From Leptothoe sp034932105 (GTDB lineage Bacteria > Cyanobacteriota > Cyanobacteriia > Phormidesmidales > Phormidesmidaceae): a stretch of DNA of 64,000 bases. The translations under genes were made by a program, and so were the position numbers. Below, in pieces: positions 51,496-60,392 of this stretch (position 1 is the stretch's first letter; every line of letters begins with the position of its first letter). The stretch lies in NCBI RefSeq assembly GCF_034932105.1, contig NZ_JAYGIG010000001.1, forward strand, positions 62,001 to 126,000, given 5' to 3'. Below the pieces are notes generated by a model. It had not been told where the DNA came from. It ran no database searches and saw only the letters and a program-made list of their open reading frames with translations.

Positions 51496-52401
51496 CTAGA
51501 CGTTTTGAATGGTTTTAGTGGCCAGGCCCACGAGAATAGCGACACCAAAGGCAAGACGATACCAGACAAATACCCAGGTGCTGTGGTTTCTGAGAAACTT
51601 GATGAGCCATGCGATCGCAAGATAGGACGAAATCACCGCCGCAATCAGTCCCCCCACCAAGGGGATTAAACTAGAGTCGCCCACGGTGGCCATCTCCTCC
51701 AGCAGCCCCTTCAGCTCCACCAACCCCGATATCAAAATCGCTGGTGTACCCAAAAGGAATGAAAACCGCGCTGCGGTATCTCGCTCTAAGCCCAAAAACA
51801 AGCCAGTTGTCAGCGTAGCGCCCGAGCGTGAAACCCCAGGGACCAAAGCCAGGGCCTGACCAAGTCCAACACCAATGCCGTCCCACAAATCCAGCTTCTC
51901 AAAATTTCGCTTGCGAGTTCCCACCGCCTCAGCCACCCCCAGCAGTAACGCCATCACAATAGAGGTAATGGCAATTGCCGGGGTACTACGAATCACGGAC
52001 CCCTCATACTGAGCTTCGAAGAACATCTTGATCAGCATGCCGCACAACACGATGGGAATCGAGCCCAGAATAATACCCAGGCCCAGACGAAACTCTGAAG
52101 ACCGATAGCGCTTTGCCAAGGTCGCACTGATCATATTGCGAGTCACCGTGGTCAAATCGTCCCAGAAGTACCACAAAATCGCCGCCAAACTTCCCAGCTG
52201 AATGACCGCCGTAAACGCCACACCCGGATCTCCCCAACCAAGGGCTACGGGCACAATTTTGACGTGGGCCGTGCTACTAATGGGCAAAAATTCCGTTAAT
52301 CCCTGAACAAGGCCAATCACAATGGCTTGAAATAAATTAATTTGTGCTGCTTGGCTCGTAGGCGATTGGGCCAAAAGCTCAAATGATTGGCAAACAAACA
52401 T
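51496..52401 (-). CDS. uppP: Undecaprenyl-diphosphatase UppP (BacA)
   Basis: 301-residue polytopic enzyme that removes a phosphate from undecaprenyl diphosphate, recycling the lipid carrier for peptidoglycan and other polymers. The two repeats show VIGLVQGLTEFLPISSTAH with the catalytic Glu/Ser, and LVPGVSRSGATLTTGLFLGL with the PGxSRSG motif; WYFWDDL and SFLLGTPAILISG are typical. A Gln/Ser-rich 20-residue N-terminus precedes the first span. The active site is reported to open to the periplasm. Confidence 0.96.
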   Translation of the reverse strand: MFVCQSFELLAQSPTSQAAQINLFQAIVIGLVQGLTEFLPISSTAHVKIVPVALGWGDPGVAFTAVIQLGSLAAILWYFWDDLTTVTRNMISATLAKRYRSSEFRLGLGIILGSIPIVLCGMLIKMFFEAQYEGSVIRSTPAIAITSIVMALLLGVAEAVGTRKRNFEKLDLWDGIGVGLGQALALVPGVSRSGATLTTGLFLGLERDTAARFSFLLGTPAILISGLVELKGLLEEMATVGDSSLIPLVGGLIAAVISSYLAIAWLIKFLRNHSTWVFVWYRLAFGVAILVGLATKTIQNV

Positions 52402-52939
52402 GAATAATGCTCCAAAGCTTAAACGCTATCAATCGGGGCTAATGTAGCTCTTCCATCAAGGACACGCCCCATCTGCCTCTAAATCCTGATGGCATCATCC
52501 GGCATCAACCCATGGCAACACGAGTCGACCTTCGACCAGAGTCATAAATGGCAATCTAAGTTAAGTCGAGAACCCGACCCTAGACAGTCAAAATACATCG
52601 TACAAAGAACAGATGTATTAATAACTAGCCCTACTTACATTGCCACTGAGGACCAATCAAGACTCAAAACTACATCCAAAGAAAATATGGAAATTCAATA
52701 TAAATCAAACTTATATTCGCTAATCTGTATTTCGCTAATCTATATTTCGACGTGGAAATTAGATTACAGGGTTCACCGCGTATTTTTTTTGAATACTTTT
52801 ACATTTCCAAACGATTTACATAAGCCAATAACATTTAGGTCGCTATTTATTAAGCTACTGTTCCTGAGCGACCCAATTAGCATGTTATGTTAACAATAAT
52901 TAACCTTTCTCAGAATTCAACCGAATTCATCAGGCAGCA
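52402..52939. other. Intergenic AT-rich region
   Basis: 538 bases. A 134-codon frame (52489-52893) covers most of it but is AT-rich with codons and composition unlike the neighbours and no motif; I judge it non-coding. The 52660-52900 part is markedly AT-rich. No tRNA or clear terminator. Confidence 0.5.
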
Positions 52940-53641
52940 TTGCTATCCGAAACTTCGCCTCAACCCAAACTTACTGAACGGTTAACTGTCACGTCTGAGC
53001 AGCCCCAGGCCTCTCGACTGCATACATTCCTAGCCTCGGCATTCCTGGTTAGTGTGCCCGTATTTATTCAAGCCCCCCTGGTGCGACTTCAGCCCTGGGT
53101 GAGTTTATCCATAACTTTAGTCTGGCTACTCAGCGGTTTATCCATGTTGCGCCAGCCAGCCCTCAAATTTTGGGGAGATTTGGCCCTAGGTTTTACATGG
53201 ACATGGCTAGCAGGCAGTCTTTACTGGGGATGGCTGAGGCAGAACCCCTATGTCCATTTGCCCGTTGAGGCGATTGGGTTACCCATTGTTATTATCTTTC
53301 TCAGCCAGAATCGCCTTAAAATCGGCAGTTACTTCTACATCGGCTCCTTACTAGGCACCGTTATCACTGACCTTTACTTTTATTGGGTTGACCTCATTCC
53401 CTATTGGCAACAGGTCATGCAGGTGGAGCCGTCTGCTGCAGGCGATGTACTTCAAGCCGCATTGAGACAAATTTCCAACCCTATCGCCGCCGCACGTGCC
53501 CTACTACTACTGACTGTTCTGGTGGTGCTGGGCATAATGTCTATAAAATCGACCCAAGTCTACTGGTGGGCATTTTCCGGTGCAATTGTGAGCACAATTT
53601 TAGTAGACGCCCTGTTCTTAGTAGCCGCCATGGTTGCCTAG
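52940..53641 (+). CDS. DUF3120 family membrane protein
   Basis: 233 residues, about six hydrophobic spans (FLASAFLVSVPVFIQAPLV, WVSLSITLVWLLSGLSML, LALGFTWTWLAGSLYWGW, VEAIGLPIVIIFLS, FYIGSLLGTVITDLYFYW, ALLLLTVLVVLGIMSI). It matches the cyanobacterial DUF3120 family, as recalled, whose function is unknown. Start TTG at 52940. The conserved Asp/Tyr-rich segment TDLYFYWVDLIPYW is the most distinctive element. Confidence 0.85.
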   Translation: MLSETSPQPKLTERLTVTSEQPQASRLHTFLASAFLVSVPVFIQAPLVRLQPWVSLSITLVWLLSGLSMLRQPALKFWGDLALGFTWTWLAGSLYWGWLRQNPYVHLPVEAIGLPIVIIFLSQNRLKIGSYFYIGSLLGTVITDLYFYWVDLIPYWQQVMQVEPSAAGDVLQAALRQISNPIAAARALLLLTVLVVLGIMSIKSTQVYWWAFSGAIVSTILVDALFLVAAMVA

Positions 53642-53911
53642 TAGTCGGCAATCTGGCAGGAACATCCCACCGATTGAGCCGATCCATGCACCCAAGACCT
53701 ATTGACAATTGGGAACGTAGGCCACAAAGTATGCTGCTAGAAGCAATTCCTATGGGAAATAGTGATAACGTATGAAGCTTCTACCTACTATTTAAAAGAT
53801 CAGCGGTATCCTGGATAAAACAAGCAATAAATAAGCACAAAGGCTATAGTGCAGTTAGGAACTGTAGCGTTAAGGTATAGGACATAGGCTGACTCGGACT
53901 GTCGAGGTATA

Positions 53912-54937
53912 GTGTTATTCCCTGAAAAAACTCCACAAGTTGGGCCTTACCTGGTCCTCAAGACAGATTCAGGTCAACGTCATTTATCGTTGATTGGTAA
54001 CAGCTGCTGGACTATTGGACGCAGCGACGATAATAATTTTGTTCTGCCCGATCGTTGGATTTCCCGAAACCACGCCATGCTCCAGTTCATGGAAAGTGGG
54101 GAATTTTATTTGATCGACTTAGGCAGTCGCAATGGCTCCTTTGTTAATGGCCGGCGAGTCAGCGTGCCCGTCACATTGCGAAATGGCGATGCCCTAACAT
54201 TTGGCCAAACTGAACTACAGTTTTATTGCCCCGCGCCTAAAACCGTTAGCACTAATAATTCTGGCGTCAATTCCCACGACTCTACAGCTACCGCCACACT
54301 GCATGTACGCCGATTAATTTCGGTCATGGTGGTGGATATTCGTGACTTTACTGTAATGACTCGGCAGATAGACGAAAATATTCTGTCCGAAGTGATTGGC
54401 ACTTGGTTCCGCCATGCAGGGAACATCATTGGTGAATATGGTAGTTGGGTCGATAAGTATATCGGCGATGCTGTCATGGCTGTGTGGATCCATGGCACCC
54501 AAGAAGTCAAGGCTGAAGAAATGCTCAAAATCAGTCGTTCCATTAGCGCCCTGAACGACATGACCCGCCAACTCCATAAACAGTTTCCGTTACCCTTTCC
54601 CTTGCGGGTGGGGGCGGGTGTAAACACGGGTTATGCCATCGTGGGCAATACGGGCACCGGAGATCGACCGGACTATACCGCCCTAGGTGATACGGTTAAT
54701 GCTGCATTTCGCTTTGAAAGTTCCACCAAGCAACTGGGTCTAGACGTTGCTATCGGTGCAGAAACTTACAAGTACTTGAGTCAGTTAGGGGCAAACGAAC
54801 AAACATTCAAGCGCTATTCGGCGATGCTCAAGGGATATGACAAGCCCTTAACCACCTATGCTTGTACGTTTTCGGACTTAGATCGATTCCTGATTAGCTA
54901 CGATCGCAAGGCCTCAGTACCGGTTCAGTCGTCCTAG
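53912..54937 (+). CDS. FHA domain - class III adenylate/guanylate cyclase
   Basis: 341 residues. FHA domain about 25-100 (WTIGRSDDNNFVLPDRWISR with the phosphothreonine-reading Arg and Ser, DLGSRNGSFVNGRRV) and a class III nucleotidyl cyclase about 130-320 (VMVVDIRDFTVMTRQ with the first metal-binding Asp, WVDKYIGDAVMAVW with the second Asp, and GAGVNTGYAIVGNTG). It would make cAMP or cGMP, controlled by binding to a phosphorylated partner. Start GTG at 53912. FHA-cyclases occur in several cyanobacteria; a partner kinase is not in the window. Confidence 0.92.
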   Translation: MLFPEKTPQVGPYLVLKTDSGQRHLSLIGNSCWTIGRSDDNNFVLPDRWISRNHAMLQFMESGEFYLIDLGSRNGSFVNGRRVSVPVTLRNGDALTFGQTELQFYCPAPKTVSTNNSGVNSHDSTATATLHVRRLISVMVVDIRDFTVMTRQIDENILSEVIGTWFRHAGNIIGEYGSWVDKYIGDAVMAVWIHGTQEVKAEEMLKISRSISALNDMTRQLHKQFPLPFPLRVGAGVNTGYAIVGNTGTGDRPDYTALGDTVNAAFRFESSTKQLGLDVAIGAETYKYLSQLGANEQTFKRYSAMLKGYDKPLTTYACTFSDLDRFLISYDRKASVPVQSS

Positions 54938-55059
54938 GATGAACCTTTTGCGTAACGGTCCGCAACGGATTATTCCCATTACTCAACATTGGCACAGCGA
55001 AAGTGATACGCTTCTGATTAATGCTGTGTACTAGATTTAAATAAATCCGGCGGAGAGAG

Positions 55060-55476
55060 ATGAAACGATTCTTTGGCCTATTAATGGCGTTTGGACTGGT
55101 ATTGGGTACTTTGGTGAGCAGCGCTCAGCCTGCTGCTGCAGGTCTGCTAAATAGCGGTACGTTACTGGTAGCAGAAACTACGTTGCCCCGTAACGCAATT
55201 GACGACAAGCTCACGACGGAGTACAGCTATAAGCTAGACGTCAACAATACAAACGTAGCGGCGTTTAGAAAGTATCGGGGACTATATCCAACGATTGCGG
55301 GCAAAATCGTTCGGAATGCTCCCTTTGAGAACCTAGAAGATATTCTGGATATTCCTGGCCTCAGTGATGTCGAGAAATCTCGGATTCGTGAAAACATGGA
55401 TGTTTTCAGCATCTCACCTCCAAACCCTGCATTGGTTGAGGGTGATGACCGCTATAACAATGGTGCTTACAAGTAG
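55060..55476 (+). CDS. psbU: Photosystem II 12 kDa extrinsic protein PsbU
   Basis: 138 residues. Signal peptide (RFFGLLMAFGLVLGTLVSSA, ending before the PAAAGLL segment) for lumenal export; mature part RNAIDDKLTTEYSYKLDVNN, NVAAFRKYRGLYPTIAGKIV and APFENLEDILDIPGLSD match PsbU. It stabilises the manganese cluster of photosystem II together with PsbO and PsbV. The ATG at 55060 has an AGAGAGAT box upstream. Confidence 0.96.
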   Translation: MKRFFGLLMAFGLVLGTLVSSAQPAAAGLLNSGTLLVAETTLPRNAIDDKLTTEYSYKLDVNNTNVAAFRKYRGLYPTIAGKIVRNAPFENLEDILDIPGLSDVEKSRIRENMDVFSISPPNPALVEGDDRYNNGAYK

Positions 55477-55654
55477 GCTCTATTTGGGTTTAGTTATGCG
55501 CCCTGGGCAAACTGGCATCCCATGCCACCTACTCAGAGTTGAACATTAGGTTGAACGTTAGATAGTTCGCTAATATCTCAATTCTTTGGCATTTTCTAGA
55601 TCCACCATTGCTCTTGATAGAGTGGTTTAATCCCTCTGTCAGGAGCAATTTTTA

Positions 55655-57331
55655 TTGGCGTACTCCTCTCCGTCTACTTCGACCCTGCCGTCACAGTTTG
55701 ATGTTTTAGTGATCGGTGGTGGGGCTGCTGGCCTTTATTCAGCTCTATGTTTACCGGCAACACTCCAAGTCGGTTTGATTACGAAAGATACGCTGTCCAT
55801 ATCCGCTAGTGATTGGGCTCAAGGGGGGATTGCTGCTGCGATCGCACCCGACGATGCGCCCGAGTTCCACATTACTGACACCCTCAAAGCGGGAGCCGGA
55901 CTCTGTGACCCCCAAGCCGTAGAAGTACTGGTCAGAGAAGCTGGAGACTGCATCCAAAACTTGACCCAGATGGGAGTTGCCTTCGACCGCACAGGTGATC
56001 AGTTAGCCATGACGCTAGAAGCCGCTCACTCCCGGCGGCGAGTGCTCCATGCCGCTGACACCACTGGGCGCGCCGTAGTCACCACCCTGGCAGACCAGGT
56101 CCTCCAGCGAGATAACATCCATGTCTTTAACCAGGCCCTGGCGTTAGAACTATGGATGGATGAAGAGGAATGTCGAGGCATACAGCTTGTATACGCACAG
56201 CAACTGCTCTGGATACAAGCCAAAGCCGTGGTCCTCGCCACCGGGGGCGGCGGACAAATTTACTCCCAGACTACCAACCCCGCTGCTAGCACTGGCGATG
56301 GGGTGGCGATGGCCTGGCGAGCGGGCGCTCAACTGCGAGATCTAGAATTCATGCAGTTTCATCCCACCGCTCTCACCACAGCAGGAGCCCCGCGATTTTT
56401 AATTAGCGAAGCTGTCCGAGGAGAAGGGGCCCATCTGGTCGATAGTAGCGGCAGACGATTTGCCTTTGACTACCATCCCGATGGGGAATTAGCCCCTAGG
56501 GACGTGGTGAGCCGGGCAATTTTTAACCATTTGCAAAAAACACCTGGGGAATCCGTGGTCTATCTAGACCTGCGCGTCATTGAGCCTGAGCAAGTACAAC
56601 ATCGATTTCCCAACATCATTCGTAAATGCCAAAAGTGGGCAGGGATTAACGTTTTTGAGACACCCATTCCCGTCTCCCCCGCCGCCCATTACTGGATGGG
56701 CGGTATTACCACCAATCTGAAAAGTCATACAACGATTCGTCGCCTATACGCCGTAGGAGAAAATGCCAGCACAGGAGTCCATGGTGCCAATCGACTCGCC
56801 AGTAATTCATTACTAGAATGTCTGGTATTTGGAGCACAGCTAAAGGAACTGAAGCCAGAACCATTAGCCCCCGTGACGATTACTCCAGGGTTTGTGCCTC
56901 TGGAGTTAGGCCCAATGGCAGAGTTCAATACCACCATGAATTGGCTCCATGAACATCGCACCGCCATTAACCAACTCGTTTGGCAAAGCGCAGGAATTTC
57001 CCGTGAAGCCACCCAGATGACTGCCGCATTAAACAAACTAGAAGAATGGCAAACTGAATTTGACGCGCTACCCTTCACCCAGACAATGCATAACACCAGT
57101 GGGTATGAGCCGCGCCAGCTGCCCACTCCACTGACCTTTGAGCAGCTACGTCTGTGGGCGGAAACCCAAAATTTATTAACAGTGGCCACCTTAGTGCTCA
57201 AAAGTGCCCTCTTTCGTACAGAAAGCCGTGGTGGTCACTATCGTAGTGATTACCCCAAGCCCGATCCCAAGTGGCAAGTTCATACACTAGTACAGGCAGA
57301 GTCTGTCTTCACGTCATCTCCCGCCCTCTAA
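55655..57331 (+). CDS. nadB: L-aspartate oxidase
   Basis: 558-residue FAD enzyme oxidising L-aspartate to iminoaspartate, first step of de novo NAD synthesis. FDVLVIGGGAAGLYSALCL binds FAD, SDWAQGGIAAAIAPDD and HSRRRVLHAADTTGRAV are the active-site loops, VVLATGGGGQIYSQTTNP, RDLEFMQFHPTAL and MGGITTNLKSHTTIRRLYAV, GVHGANRLASNSLLECLVFG are family-typical. Start TTG at 55655, with CAGGAG about nine bases before. Intact, usual length. QuinolinateSynthase NadA is not adjacent. Confidence 0.96.
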   Translation: MAYSSPSTSTLPSQFDVLVIGGGAAGLYSALCLPATLQVGLITKDTLSISASDWAQGGIAAAIAPDDAPEFHITDTLKAGAGLCDPQAVEVLVREAGDCIQNLTQMGVAFDRTGDQLAMTLEAAHSRRRVLHAADTTGRAVVTTLADQVLQRDNIHVFNQALALELWMDEEECRGIQLVYAQQLLWIQAKAVVLATGGGGQIYSQTTNPAASTGDGVAMAWRAGAQLRDLEFMQFHPTALTTAGAPRFLISEAVRGEGAHLVDSSGRRFAFDYHPDGELAPRDVVSRAIFNHLQKTPGESVVYLDLRVIEPEQVQHRFPNIIRKCQKWAGINVFETPIPVSPAAHYWMGGITTNLKSHTTIRRLYAVGENASTGVHGANRLASNSLLECLVFGAQLKELKPEPLAPVTITPGFVPLELGPMAEFNTTMNWLHEHRTAINQLVWQSAGISREATQMTAALNKLEEWQTEFDALPFTQTMHNTSGYEPRQLPTPLTFEQLRLWAETQNLLTVATLVLKSALFRTESRGGHYRSDYPKPDPKWQVHTLVQAESVFTSSPAL

Positions 57332-57737
57332 ACACAGCTATCTAGCTCTAGCACCACCATCAAAACCACCAAAAGAATCTGGTGGTAACATTGTGTTGAA
57401 TGCTGGTCGCCAGCTCAAAGTAGGGCAAATCAAAATATAGCTTTGCGCATATAGTTCACAACATAGGTGATCGCTGAAAACGATAGATAACTACACAGCT
57501 CACCAGGAATAGAATTCACCGCTTAATGTAGAGTTCGATAGCGATGGCGATACGTCCCATCTATTCCTGCCTTGGGTATTAGAAACACGCCCATACTACG
57601 CCAGCAAACCAATCGCCACAAGCTTTATCACTCGCTTCTGTAAGTCTTAGAAGATTTACCCCTGGCAATATTGCAAAGAAATATAAACACAAGCCGCAGC
57701 CACCGCATCAGCCACCGCATAAAAATTTTCTGGTTAT
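57332..57737. other. Intergenic region after nadB
   Basis: 406 bases. A weak inverted repeat (ACCACC/GGTGGT, about 57352-57387) after nadB may help termination. A 12-base tandem repeat, CAGCCACCGCAT, lies at 57697-57720, just before the NfeD-like gene. No ORF. Confidence 0.4.
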
Positions 57738-58076
57738 ATGGTTGAGCCATACCAAGTTTCGGAGGCTCACGCCATGGTTGGTTGTCAACGCACCTCGCTA
57801 CGGTATAAGTATCTTTCTCCAGCGCCAATGTATTTTCCTTGGTTGGACGACGATCAATCGGAGCATGAGGCTGTTATTGAAGACGTCTTGAAACCTGGCA
57901 AAGCATGGCGCGTACGTTACAAGGCGAGCTTTTGGAAAGCTTGCTCTAACCATGCCGATCTCGATTTACTCCCGCAAGATACCGTCCATGTGATTGGGCG
58001 ACAAAACCTGACGCTCATTATTCAAGCACCACAAGGCAGCGCATTCTCCTCCATCACCCCCCATACAATCAGGTAG
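57738..58076 (+). CDS. NfeD-like OB-fold protein
   Basis: 112 residues. The C-terminal part (AVIEDVLKPGKAWRVRYKAS, HADLDLLPQDTVHVIGRQNLTLIIQ) matches the NfeD C-terminal OB-fold that follows the membrane part of NfeD proteins. The N-terminal ~35 residues are not recognised. Stand-alone NfeD domains without the ClpP-type protease part are found in bacteria; the function is unknown. Seven bases before the next gene, suggesting an operon. Confidence 0.75.
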   Translation: MVEPYQVSEAHAMVGCQRTSLRYKYLSPAPMYFPWLDDDQSEHEAVIEDVLKPGKAWRVRYKASFWKACSNHADLDLLPQDTVHVIGRQNLTLIIQAPQGSAFSSITPHTIR

Positions 58077-58083
58077 TATTACC

Positions 58084-58506
58084 ATGAATAAGCCCCCTGA
58101 AGCTAACTCCCAAAAAAGTCTAAGCAACAACTCCCCAGAAGATCTCTTTGCTTTTCTAAAATGCCCAAAATGCAAAGGGCAAACCTTCATGCAAAAGAGT
58201 TCTACCTTTTATAAATGTTATGCCTGCGACGCCTCTGCTGACGTCGAGAATGGAACGATATGGAACAAGGTCACCACGCCAGAACTGCTGAGATCAGAGC
58301 AGCCTCAAAATCAGAAACATCTCCTTGCCTCTCGTCGAAAAGTCACCGTTCCAGCCAAAGAACTATCTGCGGGCAATTTTTTCAGAAGTTTTTCTGGCAT
58401 GGTTGTTCTCTCTGTGATTTTGATTACCTTCCTCTCCATTCTGTCATCTGAGAGAGTAGAAAATGCAACAGAATATCCAGTCCAGACATATCAGCACAGC
58501 CAATGA
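58084..58506 (+). CDS. Zinc-ribbon, single-span membrane protein (hypothetical)
   Basis: 140 residues. A zinc ribbon (FLKCPKCKGQTFMQKSS, YKCYACDASADV) near residues 25-55 precedes a linker and a single hydrophobic span FSGMVVLSVILITFLSIL near residues 100-120. I do not recognise the family. It follows the NfeD-like gene by seven bases and is probably co-transcribed. A zinc-ribbon and membrane anchor would fit an envelope or protein-interaction role (inference). Confidence 0.68.
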   Translation: MNKPPEANSQKSLSNNSPEDLFAFLKCPKCKGQTFMQKSSTFYKCYACDASADVENGTIWNKVTTPELLRSEQPQNQKHLLASRRKVTVPAKELSAGNFFRSFSGMVVLSVILITFLSILSSERVENATEYPVQTYQHSQ

Positions 58507-58733
58507 ACCCATACTGGACGAAGTCTTGACCCAGCATGGTATGCCAGCTTTTCTCATGAGAGAAAGTATGTTAATGGGGAAATTTTCCTATTTTTTTAGC
58601 GCTTACAGGTACTCTCTCCGTTGGCTATTGGAAAGTTGGGTTAACATGTCCTGGTAGGAATTTGCGGTCTCTTTGCAGGTTAAACCTTGACAGACTAGAC
58701 CAACGCACCCTGCTGGCAAATTTGGCTCGATCC

Positions 58734-59426
58734 CTAAAATATTTGTGCAGGATTTAATAAGTCTGTGGGCTCCACCAGGCGCACGGAGCGCAAAGCGCTG
58801 AGGCCGTAAGGAATCATCGGAAAACTGGTGCCTTGTCCAGATGGCATCAGGAGCTTGGCACTGGCGGTCAGGCCCCGCTCTAGCAGTTCGGCACTGAGGT
58901 TGTCATCGGCGGGTAGCAGCGTAGACTGCTGCAGGGTTTTTAAAATCTGGGATTTGACGGCACCGACTTTAGGCTGATCGGTGTCGTAGAGGTGGCGCAG
59001 GATTTCCAGTAATTTCAGAAAGCCAGGCCGACCATAACGGGGCTCAACGGGGAAATAGGTACCACCGTAAAAAGGAACTAGATCGTCGGGGGATAGGAAA
59101 ATATTTAGGGGCCAACCACCTTGCCCTACCAGCATCTGCAAAGCTTGCATGTAGATGCTATCGAGGTCAGGGCGTTCTTCCCGATCAACTTTGATGGGCA
59201 GGAAATGGGCATTGAGATAGGTTGCGATCGCACCGTCCGAAAACGCCTCCCCCTCCATCACCGTGCACCAATGGCAGCTGGAATAACCCACCGACAAAAA
59301 AATCGGCTTATCCTCACGACGTGCCGTCTCTAAGGCTTCATCACACTAGGGCCACCAGTCAATCGGGTTATGGGCATGTTTGCGCAAATACAAACTTTGG
59401 CTTTGCGCGAGTCGATTTACCGTAGA
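58734..59426 (-). pseudogene. Broken DUF255 (thioredoxin-like, YyaL/SSP411 type) gene
   Basis: The frame on the minus strand reads NRLAQSQSLYLRKHAHNPID (59414 downward), then WWP, an in-frame TAG at 59346-59348, and CDEALETARREDKPIFLSVG continuing to GYSSCHWCTVMEGEAFSD. Family members have an unbroken reading here, usually WWPW. The 3' end stops after SFPMIPYGLSALRSVRLVE plus a few residues at 58734, whereas the family has about 500 more residues. Another in-frame stop (TGA at 59427-59429) sits just before VNRLA. I call it a pseudogene: loss of the N-terminal start, a nonsense mutation and a truncated end. The part from 59297 could still be translated from TTG. Confidence 0.82.
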
Positions 59427-59490
59427 TCAAGGGCCACCAGTAACACCCACGAGTCTATCAAGATTAGTCCTGCCGCACTTAAGCAAACCG

Positions 59491-60207
59491 CTAGGAACAC
59501 CCGTCAACCCAGGTCACTGCGGGCAACTGTCCGGTACGAAACTGGGTGATCTTACCCTGGGGATCCGCCTCAAACACTAAGCTGTATAAGTTGCTCCCAG
59601 CAGCAGCAGGCGTCAACGTCAAAGAGGTACCCTCCGTATAGGGATTGGGAGTCACCTCAATCTGCCCATCATAGGCGGATGCCACTTCTTCAACGGTGGA
59701 GCCAATCCCCAGGCCGCTAACAGTCTTAATCGGACTCCCTGGCCCAATGTCAATGCGAATCACCTGGTCGTTGATCACCATCACACCAATGCCATCAATC
59801 GGCGCAGTCGGCCCATCTTTCTGGGCGTCATAGACTTCTGGCAAATAATACTGACAAACCTCTGATTGGGCTAGGGGAGACACCACAAAGCTGATCTGGG
59901 CAGCATTCGCAGCTTCTTGAATAGTCATGCCCAATCGGACAGAGCCTAGGCCACCCACAGACACCACTTCTTTATGAATCGGGTGGGTGGTATCTAAACG
60001 CTGCTGCACCCGATTAATCAGAGCATCAACGGCGGTGGCCCTAGCCATAATGTGGATCACCAGTGCGGAAACTGGTTGTAACGTGGGCAGTTGCGCCATG
60101 GAGGCACAACTACTCAAACCAAGCGCAGGTAGGATAGCTAGTAATAATCGCCGGGGGCAGCGGACTAGCACAGAGCTGAATTGGGGCTTTTTAAAGGGTG
60201 AAATCAT
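59491..60207 (-). CDS. Putative lipoprotein, hypothetical
   Basis: 238 residues. RRLLLAILPALGLSSC ends in a lipobox-like sequence (LSSC), so a lipidated exported protein is likely. The body has GSVRLGMTIQEAANAAQIS, IDGIGVMVINDQVIRIDIG and LGIGSTVEEVASAYDGQI, repeated small modules I know only as widespread cyanobacterial hypothetical type, and ends in WVDGCS. No function can be given. Confidence 0.78.
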   Translation of the reverse strand: MISPFKKPQFSSVLVRCPRRLLLAILPALGLSSCASMAQLPTLQPVSALVIHIMARATAVDALINRVQQRLDTTHPIHKEVVSVGGLGSVRLGMTIQEAANAAQISFVVSPLAQSEVCQYYLPEVYDAQKDGPTAPIDGIGVMVINDQVIRIDIGPGSPIKTVSGLGIGSTVEEVASAYDGQIEVTPNPYTEGTSLTLTPAAAGSNLYSLVFEADPQGKITQFRTGQLPAVTWVDGCS

Positions 60208-60392
60208 TGGTCAAAAAGGCGATGGTCCGATAGTGGCCCACCTTAAGGAAACAAACACTTACTTAAGAGCCTAATAGAAAGAATAATTTAGAAATGTAAG
60301 TAATAACGCTTAATTGAATTCTTTTCTGCTTTATCTTGATAAGAGAAATATGTTATTAACACCATCCTTCTATCAGGTATTAGGAGTCTACT

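Noticed and set aside
52489..52893. 134-codon ORF
   Set aside because: AT-rich with composition and residue content unlike neighbouring proteins; no motif, no clear start signal.
53765..53785. NtcA-type site GTA-N8-TAC
   Set aside because: The spacing between GTA and TAC is nine bases, not eight.
59346..59348. TAG read through as an amino acid (recoding)
   Set aside because: The upstream TGA and the missing C-terminal part point to a decaying gene; no recoding signal is seen.
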